DNA of 64,000 nucleotides. Source: Spongilla lacustris (Eukaryota; Porifera; Demospongiae; Spongillida; Spongillidae). Below, one piece after another: positions 46,550-57,842 of the stretch. A model generated the notes under the pieces. That model was not told the origin of the DNA and searched no databases. It was given only the letters and a program-made list of their open reading frames with translations. The stretch is taken from assembly GCA_949361645.1 (NCBI GenBank), contig OX442423.1, positions 3,902,023-3,966,022 on the forward strand. The letters are read 5' to 3'. Numbering within the stretch: the first letter of the stretch is position 1; every line of letters starts with the position of its first letter. The position numbers and the translations under genes were made by a program.

Positions 46550-47846
46550 CGAGGCTGGGTCGAATTGGCGAAGTGGTCGTATGATCGGGCGGTTAAGTGG
46601 TCTTATTTCCAAGTGGTCTTATTTGTGAGCCGCTACTGTATAACATGGTCTGGGAATGAAGTTGTGGGAAATGGTTCTATGTTACGGATTTTTGTGGAAC
46701 CAATCAAATTGCAGCAATTTGTGACGTATACATTCCAACGCTTTGGTCATCAGCTATTAATTGCATTTCTAGCATACCAATCGCAAAATCACACCCAAAG
46801 TGTGATCGGAAGGTATTTCCAAGTCAGCGTTAGACCTAGATGGTGTTATGGCTCTTGCGTCAGAAAGACTACAGTAGGTTACTTAACTCTTTGCCGAAGC
46901 CAGCATAAGCCTAGATGGAATTTTCCGCGCGTGGTTTAGCGGTGTTGTCTCTTTGTCTCATCCACTGTACTCTAGCAGCTTCCTTACTTGGACCAAGCTC
47001 TTACCGCTACGATTGGTAGGTCTAGGCTGGCCACCTGACTATACTTGCCATCTTTGGCCGAAGCCACAAATTATGTACGTGCAGGGTGTGCTCTCATTGG
47101 AAGATGCCCTTCCAGATGGCTGGACTTTGCGATTGGGTGATAGGTGCTGAGAGGTTGACCTCGGGATGGCCACGAAAAGCGAGGAATCCCCTATATGCGG
47201 ATTAGGGCTTAGCACGAGAAACAGTACCCAGTGTTGTCTCCGAAGACCCATGGATTTTTTCACAAAACCACCGACATCGGATGGGACCGACTAGACCTGG
47301 CACACTGCCCAAGTATTAAACCCTAACCCTTAGCCCACAGCTGTTTCCTTCCATTGAAAATTCGGCATTAGGCCCGCGCCCACTATGAATCTTAAGTACC
47401 TAGCAACGTCAGTTCATTAATACCGCATCCGCGTATGATCTGGGTCAAGTTTTGGGGGAAACTTAAAAACCAAAAGGTCCGCTAGCAATACTATGACAGT
47501 TTTTAGTTGTCACTGTAGTAAAGCCACGTACGGTATATCACAAAACAGTTTATCCTTATAAAAAGCATCTTTGCAGGACGAGATGTGGGTGCATTTAATG
47601 TATCGGTGCAGTACTCTGGAAGGCATCACAAAGATGGATTTTTAATGCAAATATTTACTATAAAACTATATCTACTTATTAACTTACTTCTTTAGAAGCT
47701 AAAAAAACTTGTATCATCATTCAAATCAACGGCTGTACATCGTAAACTAACGCTGAAGCCTAGTAGGTACCAGATGACATCGGAGGTTAACTAATCGCCT
47801 TCAATAATTGCAATAACTTTGTTACGGATCTGCCTTCACGGAAGAA
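46550..47846. other. Intergenic DNA without supported gene
   Basis: Several short chance frames but no recognisable domain or clear exon structure. Part of 46622-46680 belongs to the repeat shared with 56590-56665. Confidence 0.4.
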
Positions 47847-48467
47847 TGAATCCAGAACAAGCTAATGCAAAGTTGGAGCGTGTCTGTTGTGTGGAAGCAG
47901 TTTCAAAAGATGTGGATGCACATGTGATGGTATAGAGCCTGCAGTGGCACTTGCTCGAACGACTGGACAACGGGGTCCACTTACAACGAACAGCACGGCA
48001 GAAAGAGACCATATAGAAAGAGAAGCTGCGAAGAGAGCCAGAATGGAAATAACTAAATCAGTGGAGCTGGAGGAAAGTACATCTAATGAGCTATTACAGA
48101 ACACAAATGACTTGTGGGAAGCATTTGGATGGAGTGAGGCAACGAAGAAGAAGCTGCCTAGTGAAAGATCCTGAGTATCAGACGAAACACTTGGGGTCAG
48201 GATGGAGCACCATGGTGCAAAGTGTTCTTTCAGCGGCAACTAGAACTGCTGAAATTTTGTATCCTGCCAACTTGCACTCCCTCCTTCTAGAAGTTGCAAG
48301 TAGACTCACAAAAGGTTCGAGTGCATTTGATGCCAAGGATCACGACAAAGTAATCAAGAACACAATTATGATAATGAAAACAAGCAAGAAGCGTTCTGTC
48401 CAAGGTCGTGTTGCTCGAGCAATACTAAAGTGGGGGACAGCATCGAGGAAGTATATAGAAATGCGGT
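47847..48467 (+). pseudogene. Frameshifted ORF of unknown family next to the inverted repeat
   Basis: An ATG at 47847 opens MNPEQANAKLERVC. After a -1 shift the frame reads LLCGSSFKRCGCTCDGIE and a charged stretch ending WEAFGWSEATKKKLP. After another shift it reads ILYPANLHSLLLEVASRL, KSSKKRSVQGRVARAI-like basic residues and LKWGTASRKYIEMR to a TAG. The Cys-rich start could be a small zinc finger. Its last 50 bp also begin the inverted repeat (48423), and the partner arm ends in the same LKWGTASRKYIEM-coding DNA. It is probably a mobile-element gene, unrecognised by me. Confidence 0.35.
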
Positions 48468-49364
48468 AGTCCAGTGAAGCAGCTATATCAAGGTCCATGC
48501 ATCAATGGATAGTATTTTTTATCTGCGATATTGGGATTAGATGATTTTATTGCTATGTATAACTTGAATTTTTCAAGATAAAAAACAGTTAATTCTTTTA
48601 ATTCCATATTATGGACTCATTTTGGTACCGTGTTGATTTTTTCCCGCTATAGCTGGCTTCTATGGGGCTTGAGGTACGAACAGCAATTTTTTGCACCTTT
48701 TTACTGTGTTCCGTTCGGTAACTACACATTTCTGAAGTTTTTACCCTACTTTCACCTTTCTTACGTGACTTGTGTCAATCTGCGGTTTGCTAAAGCAACC
48801 ATGAAACTAAACACTTTAGGCCCGGATGTTTTGCTACATGCACGTAATCAATAAAATATGTCGGTGCCTAGTGAGAACGCGAGCTCTTTACAGTTGAGAT
48901 CCCTGGAGGCTACGATCGCAGTATTGAAGAGCAAAAGGCCTCGCGCCCTTACAGAGGAACAAAAGCTAGATATTCTCGTCGCATACCACTCGCTGCAAGC
49001 CGAAGATGCCAAGGAACTGTTGGAAAACCCAGAACAGAAGCCTAAGGGACACTATCAACAGCGGGTAGCTGCATTGCTGGGTTATTCGACAAAAACAGTC
49101 GGGCTGGCGTATCGTGATTGGCATCATCAGCAGGAGATTCAAGTCACCATGCCACCCGCCAATCGTCGTCCTAAACAACAGCGCATACCCAAGTCGAATG
49201 ACGTTCTCCTTGCTGTGTGCACACTTGTGCGAGAGAAGCGCTCAAGGAACGAACGGGTCATTGCTCGACACGTGTTAGATCTGATGAGGCAGCGGATGTG
49301 GATAGTTGTGGACGATCAGGACCCCAAAGCTTATGCCTCGTCATTGCGCTGTGTTCGACGCTAT
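48423..49364. repeat. Large inverted repeat, left arm
   Basis: This arm is the reverse complement of 50677-51580 with few differences: an extra block near 48590-48615, a 9-bp insertion in the other arm near 51455, and the 3-bp and 10-bp differences inside the ORF. It spans an AT-rich leader, TTTTTCCCGCTATAG and the N-terminal half of a transposase gene. Confidence 0.9.
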
Positions 49365-49481
49365 CTCAACACGGTTATGGATATGATGAGAAATGATGTC
49401 CCCTCCAGTAGTGCTTCGCAAGTACCTCAAGAAAGTTCCTGTAGTGTGGAAACACCTGAAGAACAATCCAGCTTCACTTAA
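48858..49481 (+). pseudogene. N-terminal half of an IS630/Tc1/mariner-like transposase (truncated copy)
   Basis: The frame starts MSVPSENASSLQLRSLEATI and contains a likely helix-turn-helix (RVAALLGYSTKTVGLAYRDW) with a basic PKQQRIPK stretch, as in DNA-binding domains of this superfamily. After about residue 170 it diverges from the minus-strand copy and ends in a Ser-rich tail, so the DDE catalytic domain is missing. It could act only as a DNA-binding fragment, if expressed. It is one arm of the inverted repeat. Confidence 0.65.
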
Positions 49482-49784
49482 TGTACATAGAATAAAAGTG
49501 GCATACAGACATCACGCAGTGTTCGAAAATCTAGATTAAAATTCACATGACAATTCAATCTTGAATGCACTGAGAACACGAAAGGGAATTAAACTAAAGA
49601 GATTATATTTAAGTACATGTAGTATGCACTATGGCATAAAGCAATTCACAATTCTGGTTCTGCATCATCAGAATTGCATTATGAACTTGATATATCACCC
49701 TCCAAATCAGACTCATTTTCAGACTCTTCTGATGCTTCATCACTATCATCCTCAGACTCTTCTGATGCTTCATCACTATCATCT

Positions 49785-51166
49785 TCATCCTAGCTCTATT
49801 TGATGCACATGCTCATATAGTCTTTCCACTCTACCTGTTGTATCACTACCTAACTTTTCAAATGCTTTAGCAAGGCGCTGATGTACCAGTTGCATGGTAG
49901 TGGAAACATCATACTGTCTACCTACTTCCCCTTTAACTTGTGACCACATCATTTCAATGGGTTGCAGATCACAATGATTTGGAGGTTTATACAAAACTTC
50001 ATGACCCTGCTCCTTTGCTAACTGCACTATCTCGGCGTCAACTGAGGCAAAATAGGCTTTCAGTTTTTGTCTAAGAGTTGGTAGCGTATCCTTAGCATTA
50101 AAAGATATGCCTAGTGTAGTTAGCACATGTTGAATCTCAGCCTTTTTTGCCTTACCAACTTTAGGTACACTTTCAGGTTTAGTACAATGGTATCGTGCAT
50201 TGTCCAAACGAATAAGACAGGGTTCTGTAAGGTTTGGCAAGAGTTGCGTTTTGAACCAATGAACAAAGTTTGCTCCATTAAAATTTTGATGATAATCACC
50301 TGAAGATTTTTGGGATTGGAAAATCCACACAGAGTTAGGCACCAAACCAGCATTGTCAGATGAATTCTTTATCCTTTTACTAGGACTGCGGTTTTGAATA
50401 GCAGCAATGAAACAAAAACGTTTGCCTTTTTTCTGTGTGCGCTCACAAACAGATTGTGTATCGTGAGGATCAAAAAGTGAGTCATGATCCCGACAATAGT
50501 GGTGGTGAATGTACGATTCATCCAGATCTACAATGCGCAGTTGTTCACTGACTGGTGCGCTATCATTGTCAACTAGACGCTGCAAGTATCGAATGCGTGC
50601 GACAACGATAGATTCTTTTTCGCGTACCTGCAATGCAGTTGAGTCACTGCGACGGTAGCCATGCTGCGAGAGATAGCGTCAAACACAGCGCAATGACGAG
50701 GCATAAGCTTTGGGGTCCTGATCGTCCACATCCGCTGCCTCATCAGATCTAACACGTGTCGAACGACCCGTTCGTTCCTTGAGCGCTTCTCTCGCACAAG
50801 TGTGCACACAGCAAGGAGAACGTCATTCGACTTGGGTATGCGCTGTTGTTTAGGATGACGATTGGCGGGTGGCATGGTGACTTGAATCTCCTGCTGATGA
50901 TGCCAATCACGATACGCCAGCCCGACTGTTTTTGTCGAATAACCCAGCAATGCAGCTACCCGCTGTTGATAGTGTCCCTTAGGCTTCTGTTCTGGGTTTT
51001 CCAACAGTTCCTTGGCATCTTCGGCTTGCAGCGAGTGGTATGCGACGATAATATCTAGCTTTTGTTCCTCTGTAAGGGCGTGAGGCCTTTTGCTCTTCAA
51101 TACTGCGATCGTAGCCTCCAGGGATCTCAACTGTAAAGAGCTCGCGTTCTCACTAGGCACCAACAT
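49785..51166 (-). pseudogene. IS630/Tc1/mariner-superfamily DDE transposase, frameshifted
   Basis: The minus-strand ATG at 51166 opens the same N-terminal HTH region as 48858-49481. A 10-bp deletion near 50733, relative to the plus copy, shifts the frame; the catalytic half continues in another frame from 50633 to 49785. Catalytic acids are visible in VDLDESYIHHHYC (first D), IRLDNARYHC (second D) and HCDLQPIEMMWSQVKGEVGR (E). The second D to E spacing is long and includes a charged segment with LPTLRQKLKAYF. The stop at 49785 is followed in another frame by an acidic repeat (see findings). It is a cut-and-paste element gene; as it stands it is broken. Confidence 0.75.
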
Positions 51167-51580
51167 ATTTTATTGATTACGTGCATGTAGCAAAACATCC
51201 GGGCCTAAAGTGTTTAGTTTCATGGTTGCTTTAGCAAACCGCAGATTGACACAAGTCACGTAAGAAAGGTGAAAGTAGGGTAAAAACTTCAGAAATGTGT
51301 AGTTACCAAACGGAACACAGTAAAAAGGGTCGAAAAATTGCTGTTCGTACCTCAAGCCCCATAGAAGCCGGCTATAGCGGGAAAAAATCAACGCGGTACC
51401 GAAATGAGTTTTTTATCTTGAAAAATTCAAGTTATACATAGCAATAAAATCATCTAAATACTTAATCCCAATATCGCAGATAAAAAATACTATCCATTGA
51501 TGCATGGACCTTGATATAGCTGCTTCACCGGACTACCACATTTCTATATACTTCCTCGATGCTGTCCCCCACTTTAGTAA
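50677..51580. repeat. Large inverted repeat, right arm
   Basis: Partner of 48423-49364. Together the arms and the 1.3-kb centre form a palindrome-like structure of about 3.16 kb in which both arms encode the same transposase N-terminus and only the centre carries the catalytic half. Confidence 0.9.
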
Positions 51581-51599
51581 GTGGATGGTATCATCAGGA

Positions 51600-52573
51600 T
51601 GAGGCAGATGTCAATTATGATCATAGGCGTAGAGTTTCATTTATCCCGGGGGGGGCTGGTTCATTTCTGGTTATGAGCAGAAATGAAACGTGGGTGTCAT
51701 CTGTCTGATAAAATCCCATAAAATGCTCATTCACAGTAAAATCCGCATTCACAATGCGGATACAAAATGAAATTTGTTCTTTGCATGATATGTCAGTGGT
51801 TTCATCTATCATGATGCTGTATTTTTATTTCACTACGTAGTTCTCTAAGTGTTGCATGAGCCATGCCTTCCAGAATTTCATTAGTAATATCTGGAGATAA
51901 CCATTTTGTACCTATGGGGTTGAAATAACCATTTTTGCCAAATAGGTGAATCCTGAGCTTAATTGTAATAGCTGGCGAAAATTTGATGACTCATCACTTT
52001 TGCCACGGATCACTCATCACTTTTGCCACGGATCGCTCGGCCTATCTAGCATCATTCATTTCTCTCTGCCTTTGGGCGCTGAGATGGCTGCTAATTGGAG
52101 TGCCTTTAGAAGCTACGGAGAGTCCTAAAACAGCTGCCTTGTGCAGTTCTGATCGCTCGTGCGTAGAACAGCGATCGAGAGCCTTCTTTCAATTGGAAAA
52201 ACCATTAACAACAAAAACTGCATATGAGTCCTTCTCCCGTGATGTTGTTGGAACTGAGAGGCATTTGCATTGAGACAGCCTTCGTGCAAACAGTGCAGAA
52301 GACGCAGTCTTTGTCCTGTTTATATTCGATCCAGTTGTACCTGGCTTTCCAACGGACCTGGAATTTTCTACCTGCACACATAAGTCCCTCATCCTCATAT
52401 TTATTACTCTTTTTGGAGGCCACCAAAACCGCACTCCCACTATCATCTTCTTCTATCTCCACGATCGGCTCTGCTGCATGTGCTATATTCTGGGTAGTCT
52501 GCTGGGAACATGTACTAGGAGCACTACCTTTTGGCAGCTCACAAATCTTAAAGAAATGGTCGATTCGCTTCAT
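51600..52573 (-). pseudogene. Decayed hAT-type transposase (ZBED/ZNF862-like)
   Basis: The minus-strand ATG at 52573 opens MKRIDHFFKICELPKG. A TTF/BED-like zinc finger region (FQVRWKARYNWIEYKQDKDC, VFCTVCTKA) follows, then shifted frames with NWKKALDRCSTHERSELHKA, and MIDETTDISCKEQISFCIR with FMGFYQTDDTHV. DE-T/S-TD followed by EQ-x-x-x-C-x-R-x-V is the start of the hAT RNase-H core. A 23-bp tandem duplication at 51989-52034 and other shifts break it, and the C-terminal dimerisation region is absent. Confidence 0.7.
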
Positions 52574-52713
52574 TTGTTACCAATTCCCATGTGAGATGTC
52601 CCGGACGATTGCATGAACCGCGGGAATAATTAATAAGTTAATGTTGATATGAACACTAATCCTGGTGGGAGCTGAGCGCCCCCCCCCCCCCACCCCCCCC
52701 CCCCCCCGACTTT

Positions 52714-53450
52714 TTGCCGGTGGGGGCCTGGGCCCCAGAGCCCCACCCGTACTCTACACCTATGATTTATGATGGTGATTATGATGGTGATGAAGGTGAT
52801 GATGACAATGATGTGATAACTGCAAATCAATCAGTTGATTATATTATTGGCCATGATGAAGACAAAGAGAATGAAGGTGATAATGACCTTGAAGAGGAGA
52901 TCTGCTCATAATGACATGGCACCTTCAAGATTCTCAGCATATGGAAATGGTGACCCATTGAGGGGTGCAAAGTTACAAACTGGAGTCTGTGTGAAGAAAA
53001 AATCTGGTCTTGGCATAGTCATGGGACCTCGTAATCTAAATAGGAAAGTTCGTAATCATGTGTGTGGAACTGAGGATCCTTTGCTTCGAAAGGATATGGT
53101 GGCTACGGCAGTTCGCCTAGCTAATGTCTTGATCACAACTCAGAGGGTACATGCAAATTAGGGATGGACGATCACAAGCAGATGAATATCATCTTGCTGC
53201 AAATTTGGATGTTACAGAACAGAATTTTACTGTGAAGCTCCAAGGTTGGGCAAGACGTCCACAACATGTTGCTCAATATGGACGAACGTATCTTGAACCA
53301 TACAAAAAGAACATAAGGGAGATGTTTGATCGTGGTGCTCGTGTCTCCACTGATAAGATGAGTCCATGTGCAATGTTAAATCCCTTCAATTGCTCTATCC
53401 TGGTTGGTATACTTTACCTGGTGAAAATGAGATTCACACTGAAATTACTA
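52714..53450 (+). pseudogene. Fragmented ORF of unknown family (possible mobile-element relic)
   Basis: Overlapping plus-strand frames give an acidic stretch (DGDYDGDEGDDDND and EDKENEGDNDLEEE), then GLGIVMGPRNLNRKVRNHVC, RLANVLITTQRVHAN, DVTEQNFTVKLQGWARRPQH and YLEPYKKNIREMFDRGARVS. The last block has strong coding character but the pieces lie in different frames. I cannot name the family. A C-rich tract at 52681-52707 lies just upstream. Confidence 0.35.
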
Positions 53451-55059
53451 TAGACTGTTTGGAAGGAAGAAAGGCATTGATAAGGATGATATAGGCAATT
53501 TTGATAGTGAAAATGATGACGGGACTCAGGGCAGAAAAGGCAAGCAACAAAGCAATCTACCCGGACAATATATCAGGACCCACGGTAGTGGGTCCTATGT
53601 AAGATTGGCTTCGTGGGCGTGGTTTTCGATCGAGCGTTTTAAAACGATAACGAAGCGTTGTCTTTACTCGCCAGCTCGCATATAATCCATCACAAACATG
53701 ACAGATATGCACATATAACGTGAGCTTCGCTAAACAGTGCCGTTTACGTGGAGTGACAAGTCAGTACCAAAATTCCGCCATTTAATTTTGTTCATCTCCT
53801 CCTCCATCGTCTTCCGTTCATCATGTATAACTCGCGACAGGAACGTCGTAAGAAGACGAGATTAGCTTCAAAAAGTTGCATTTGATTTCCAAACGGGCCC
53901 TTTCATACAAATAAGACCTACAGTTGTAAGCTGGTGATGAAATGCCGTGAAATGACGCGAGCAGGTGCAATTCATTATCGGTAAAAATTCTCGGTTGTCT
54001 AGCAGTATGCAATATGACGTCACATAAGCGTCTTAATTTACTGTTGCCAGGCTACCACAATTAACGTACACAGCTGCAGCACAGGCGGTTCTAATAATTC
54101 AGCAAAGGACCAAGCCAAAGAAAACGGCCCATTTTGGTTAGCAAGGAGAACTATATAGGTAGGCCTATCAACAAAATAAAAAGAGCATCTTACCGTTAAC
54201 CATACATACAATGCAACTTTCATCAACCTTACCACCATGTAACAGTGTGCTTTAAGGTGGGAGGGGTTTCCCCTCCCTTACCCTCCCCTTTTTATTCCAT
54301 TTCATGGAGTGTTGGTTACATCCGTTATTTAGTAAAAAAGAAAGTGAGGAGGGTGAGGGACCCCTCCCTCTTACATAAAGATCTAGAGTCAAATTAAGTC
54401 CCACAAGCAATAAATAATTACGTAAACGCAAATTGGGGGGGGGGGGGGGGGGGGGAACTGCATAAGTGCCCCTCTACCTGTATCTTTTGAGCTACAACTA
54501 TCTACTATATACCTATTGGGGTTTAGTGAATCGACTAACGCGGTTAAGATACTGAGAAGCCTGAAACATTGAACCCGGTACTTTGGGCCCGGTTCTAATT
54601 TGCCAGTAATAATGCTTCAAGTAGTTATTCCTTCCAACCCCAACCCCAAAACGGATTCTACGCAGTTCAGTGAGTGAATCTGACTATGACAATACCCAGA
54701 AACCCTTTGGCAAACCCTCCGGCAAAGCCTATATATGTTTACCTTAAGGTCCTACACGGCCACCTCGACAGCTGCATGTGTCACTCGATTCCGACAAATC
54801 GCGGTGGTGATACGCTGCCAAACAACAAAAGTTTTTTCTTTAAACAACACCTAAAACTGAACTAGTCCATATAAAGATTGCTATTTTCCACACGCTTATC
54901 TACAGCTACGTGTGCATGTATTGTTCACTGATACGCAGCAGCTGCCATTAGTAATTTGAAACCAAGCAACGTACGCGCGCGCTCTGTTAATTGCATAAAA
55001 TAAAAAAGCCTTGCCTTAACCATGATCACTCCTGGCAGAGAAAAAAAAAATTAGGGGAA
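53451..55059. other. Intergenic DNA without supported gene
   Basis: Contains AGGACCCACGGTAGTGGGTCCT (hairpin at 53574), purine-rich GGAGGG segments near 54255-54370, and a G run at 54436-54455. No coding frame supported. Confidence 0.4.
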
Positions 55060-55355
55060 CAAGTAAATCAAAAACTTCTCTATCGAGAAAGTGATTGGTG
55101 GGATGTAGGATTGGTGGTGCAAAAAGCAAGGAAACAAGGTACAGTGTGTTAAAAGTGAGGTTTGGTAGGATACTACAACTATAACAGTCCTACATTTGCA
55201 AATAGGCTTCTTCATTTGCAAATTCAGGACTGTAAGTTGTAGGATCCTACCAAACCTCACTTTTAACACACTGTACCTTGTTTCCTTTCTTTTTGCACCA
55301 CCAATCCAACATTCCACCAATCACTTTCTCGATAGAGAAGTTTTTGATTTACTTG
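55060..55355. mobile_element. MITE family A, member 3 (foldback, best preserved)
   Basis: The left end CAAGTAAATCAAAAACTTCT-CTATCGAGAAAGTGATTGGTG and the right end are near-perfect reverse complements. The arms extend about 130 bp, through AAAAAGCAAGGAAACAAGG and GGTTTGGTAGGAT. The loop holds two copies of CATTTGCAAAT. There is no coding capacity. Confidence 0.88.
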
Positions 55356-56641
55356 TAAAATATTTAGAAGAACTCTTAAAACAGAATCCTATGATCAAAC
55401 CTGCAGAAGCACTACCAAACTCAAAGCTGCACTGAGCTTGCCTGCCCACCCATCTGAGCATGATAAAGCAATAAAAACTAAAGTTTTAAAATGAGAAAGT
55501 GAACATTTTGTAGGTAAATTTGCAATCTGCATGTACTCACTTCATGTTTTTTTTCTAATCAGTCATACAGGTTTGCCATTACAAATGCATGCATACGCAT
55601 TGGCCATTTTCCTGCATGTAGGCTTTTTAGCTCCATACACATGTATGCAAGATGGAGGGTTAAATATAGTGAGCGATTGGCAGCTTCTCAGTAATGATCT
55701 ATATAACCCTTGATACGACTGGTCCCTGGAGCTCCATGCACCGTGCCAGCCACGTCAACTATAAAAGAACGATATATACTGCACGCGTGCGTACATGCGA
55801 TACCACACCATCAGTTTATAAATTGACTATACAGGTGTATATAAAGCACTGAACAAGTGTAAGAAACAAATGATACACTTCGTAGCAAACAATGCTAAGG
55901 TCCTAATTTAAAGTGGAGTGTTTTTCACGACCGAAAATCGGTTTTCACCGATCTGGACCCTCCTCCACACCAGCATGTGTGTAGCTTCAAGCCGACCATC
56001 GGTCCTCACGCTGAAAACACCAAATGTTGTCTCGATGGTTGTAGTAATGAAATCCTGTGTCAAAAACAAATTATAATCGTCAGCGGACCTTTCATATTTT
56101 ACACTTCCCCTAAATTTTGGCGGTTTTCACCCAGTTTACTCACGGATACGGTATTAATTCTACCCGGTGCGTATGTTGTAGAAAAAAGGCTCTGTTGCGA
56201 AGCCATCGGTAATTCCTCACAAGATGAATGTATCATATGAAAGGCAGGGGGTAGCTTCATAGAAAGGTACCAAGCTTTCCTGATTTCATCACATAGATGT
56301 TGTGGAAAGCAAAGTGCGCGCTCAAACTGTTTAAAGCATAAAATCCAGCGTTCCATTAAAAGGTAGTGAATAAACAGTTTCCGATGTTAGGTGTTTGTTA
56401 ATGAGCTTCTATTTCACCATGAATTGGAAATACCGTAATTCAAATATCATGATCTAATTAAAAAACCTAATGTCATGACCGAAACAGCCATGAGCCTAAG
56501 TCTTCGATTTTTACAATTTGCAACCACCCGCATAGACCATTATTGATTTTGTGACGCAGCGGAACATTTGTGACGACATAAAAGTTATGTAATTCTCAAC
56601 ATTCCAACGACATTCCAAGAACCATTTCCCACAAGTTCATT
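55356..56641. other. Intergenic DNA without supported gene
   Basis: AT-rich DNA; a few chance frames. The segment 56590-56665 is an inverted partner of 46622-46680. Confidence 0.4.
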
Positions 56642-56710
56642 CCCAGACCCTCTGTACGTGATGTTATACTGTAAGCGATAATCATCATTACGTACATTTG
56701 GGTCTGGGTA
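56642..56710. mobile_element. Palindromic micro-MITE, copy 2
   Basis: CCCAGACCCTCTGTACGTGA and CGTACATTTGGGTCTGGG form the arms; it is a diverged relative of 46455-46549, with the same GGTCTGGGTACGAG right border. Confidence 0.6.
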
Positions 56711-56796
56711 CGAGACTAGGAGGGGGGGGGGCTGTCTGGGGGGACGTGAGGTGCTGTCCGCTTGAGCGGGTACATTTGGCTTGAACGCTAACTCGC

Positions 56797-56956
56797 GTGC
56801 TACACATGTACTCGTCATTGAACCAGAGATGTGTCACATGCGCCATACAATTGCGCGTGTCTTAATTTCTCGCACTGTGCTACACATGTACTCGTCATTG
56901 AACCAGAGATGTGTCACATGCGCCATACAATTGTGCGTGTCTTAATTTCTCGCACT
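56797..56956. repeat. Tandem duplication of an 80-bp unit
   Basis: Units 56797-56876 and 56877-56956 both start GTGCTACACATGTACTCGTC (first base differs by context) and differ mainly at one C/T position (ATTGCGCG versus ATTGTGCG). Recent local duplication. Confidence 0.85.
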
Positions 56957-57842
56957 TATGAAGTGTCACAGAACTATACAATGTATATTCTCACAAGTGT
57001 CTCGTTATAGGAACAAAGTGAATCTATTAAGTCGGTAGTAACCGTCTAAATCGTTTAAAGCTGTTAGCGCTTTAAGCGAAGTTTCCGTTCAGTAAGGATG
57101 ATCTGTACAAGAAATGTTTGTGAGGTAAGAGATAGACAACTGAGCAGTCTGTACTCAAATGAAGGGCCAAATATGGTTTCTGTGTGGATAATACATAGGT
57201 TGAGCAGCTACTGTATCGTAATGCAGGTAAAAAATCATCGGAGTTCAGGAGTGTTTTGCGTTAGGCGTTGTTATCTTTGTGGGGAGTTTTTCATACATTA
57301 GTAAAGATAGATCAGTGATTGTTATGATGTTAGACACTCATTTAGTAATAGAATGGCATGCGCATATTCAATATGATCTAAGTGCAACAAAAGTGTAAAC
57401 TTTCATATACGAATAGTTTAGGCATTTTGGTGCAAATATAGTCGTAATCACTACCTAGTAGCTATAATTATTATTTTCAGACTTGTTGGATGAAAGTTTA
57501 GGCTCAGCCTAGACCATCACAGCTATGGATTTCTAGATATACATGTAAGCACGGCTAATATTGCACACGTACTGCATGGCTTTGACCCTTGCCCTGTACT
57601 GCGGTTTAGATGATCGATAAGGTTGTTTCCAATCCCTTTAATTGATTGAACGCATTAAGTATGTAATATGTAAGTAATTATTCATAAGTTAGTTATTCAT
57701 AACATGTCAGGCCGAGGGGGGTCTTTAGACCCCCTGCCCCCCCTCCCCCCCCAGGCTGATAGTCCGCAGATACTCACGTACAATAATAAAGTATCAATTA
57801 TATCTTCTTGTTTTCATTACATGCAGTCTAACTTTTGCTATC

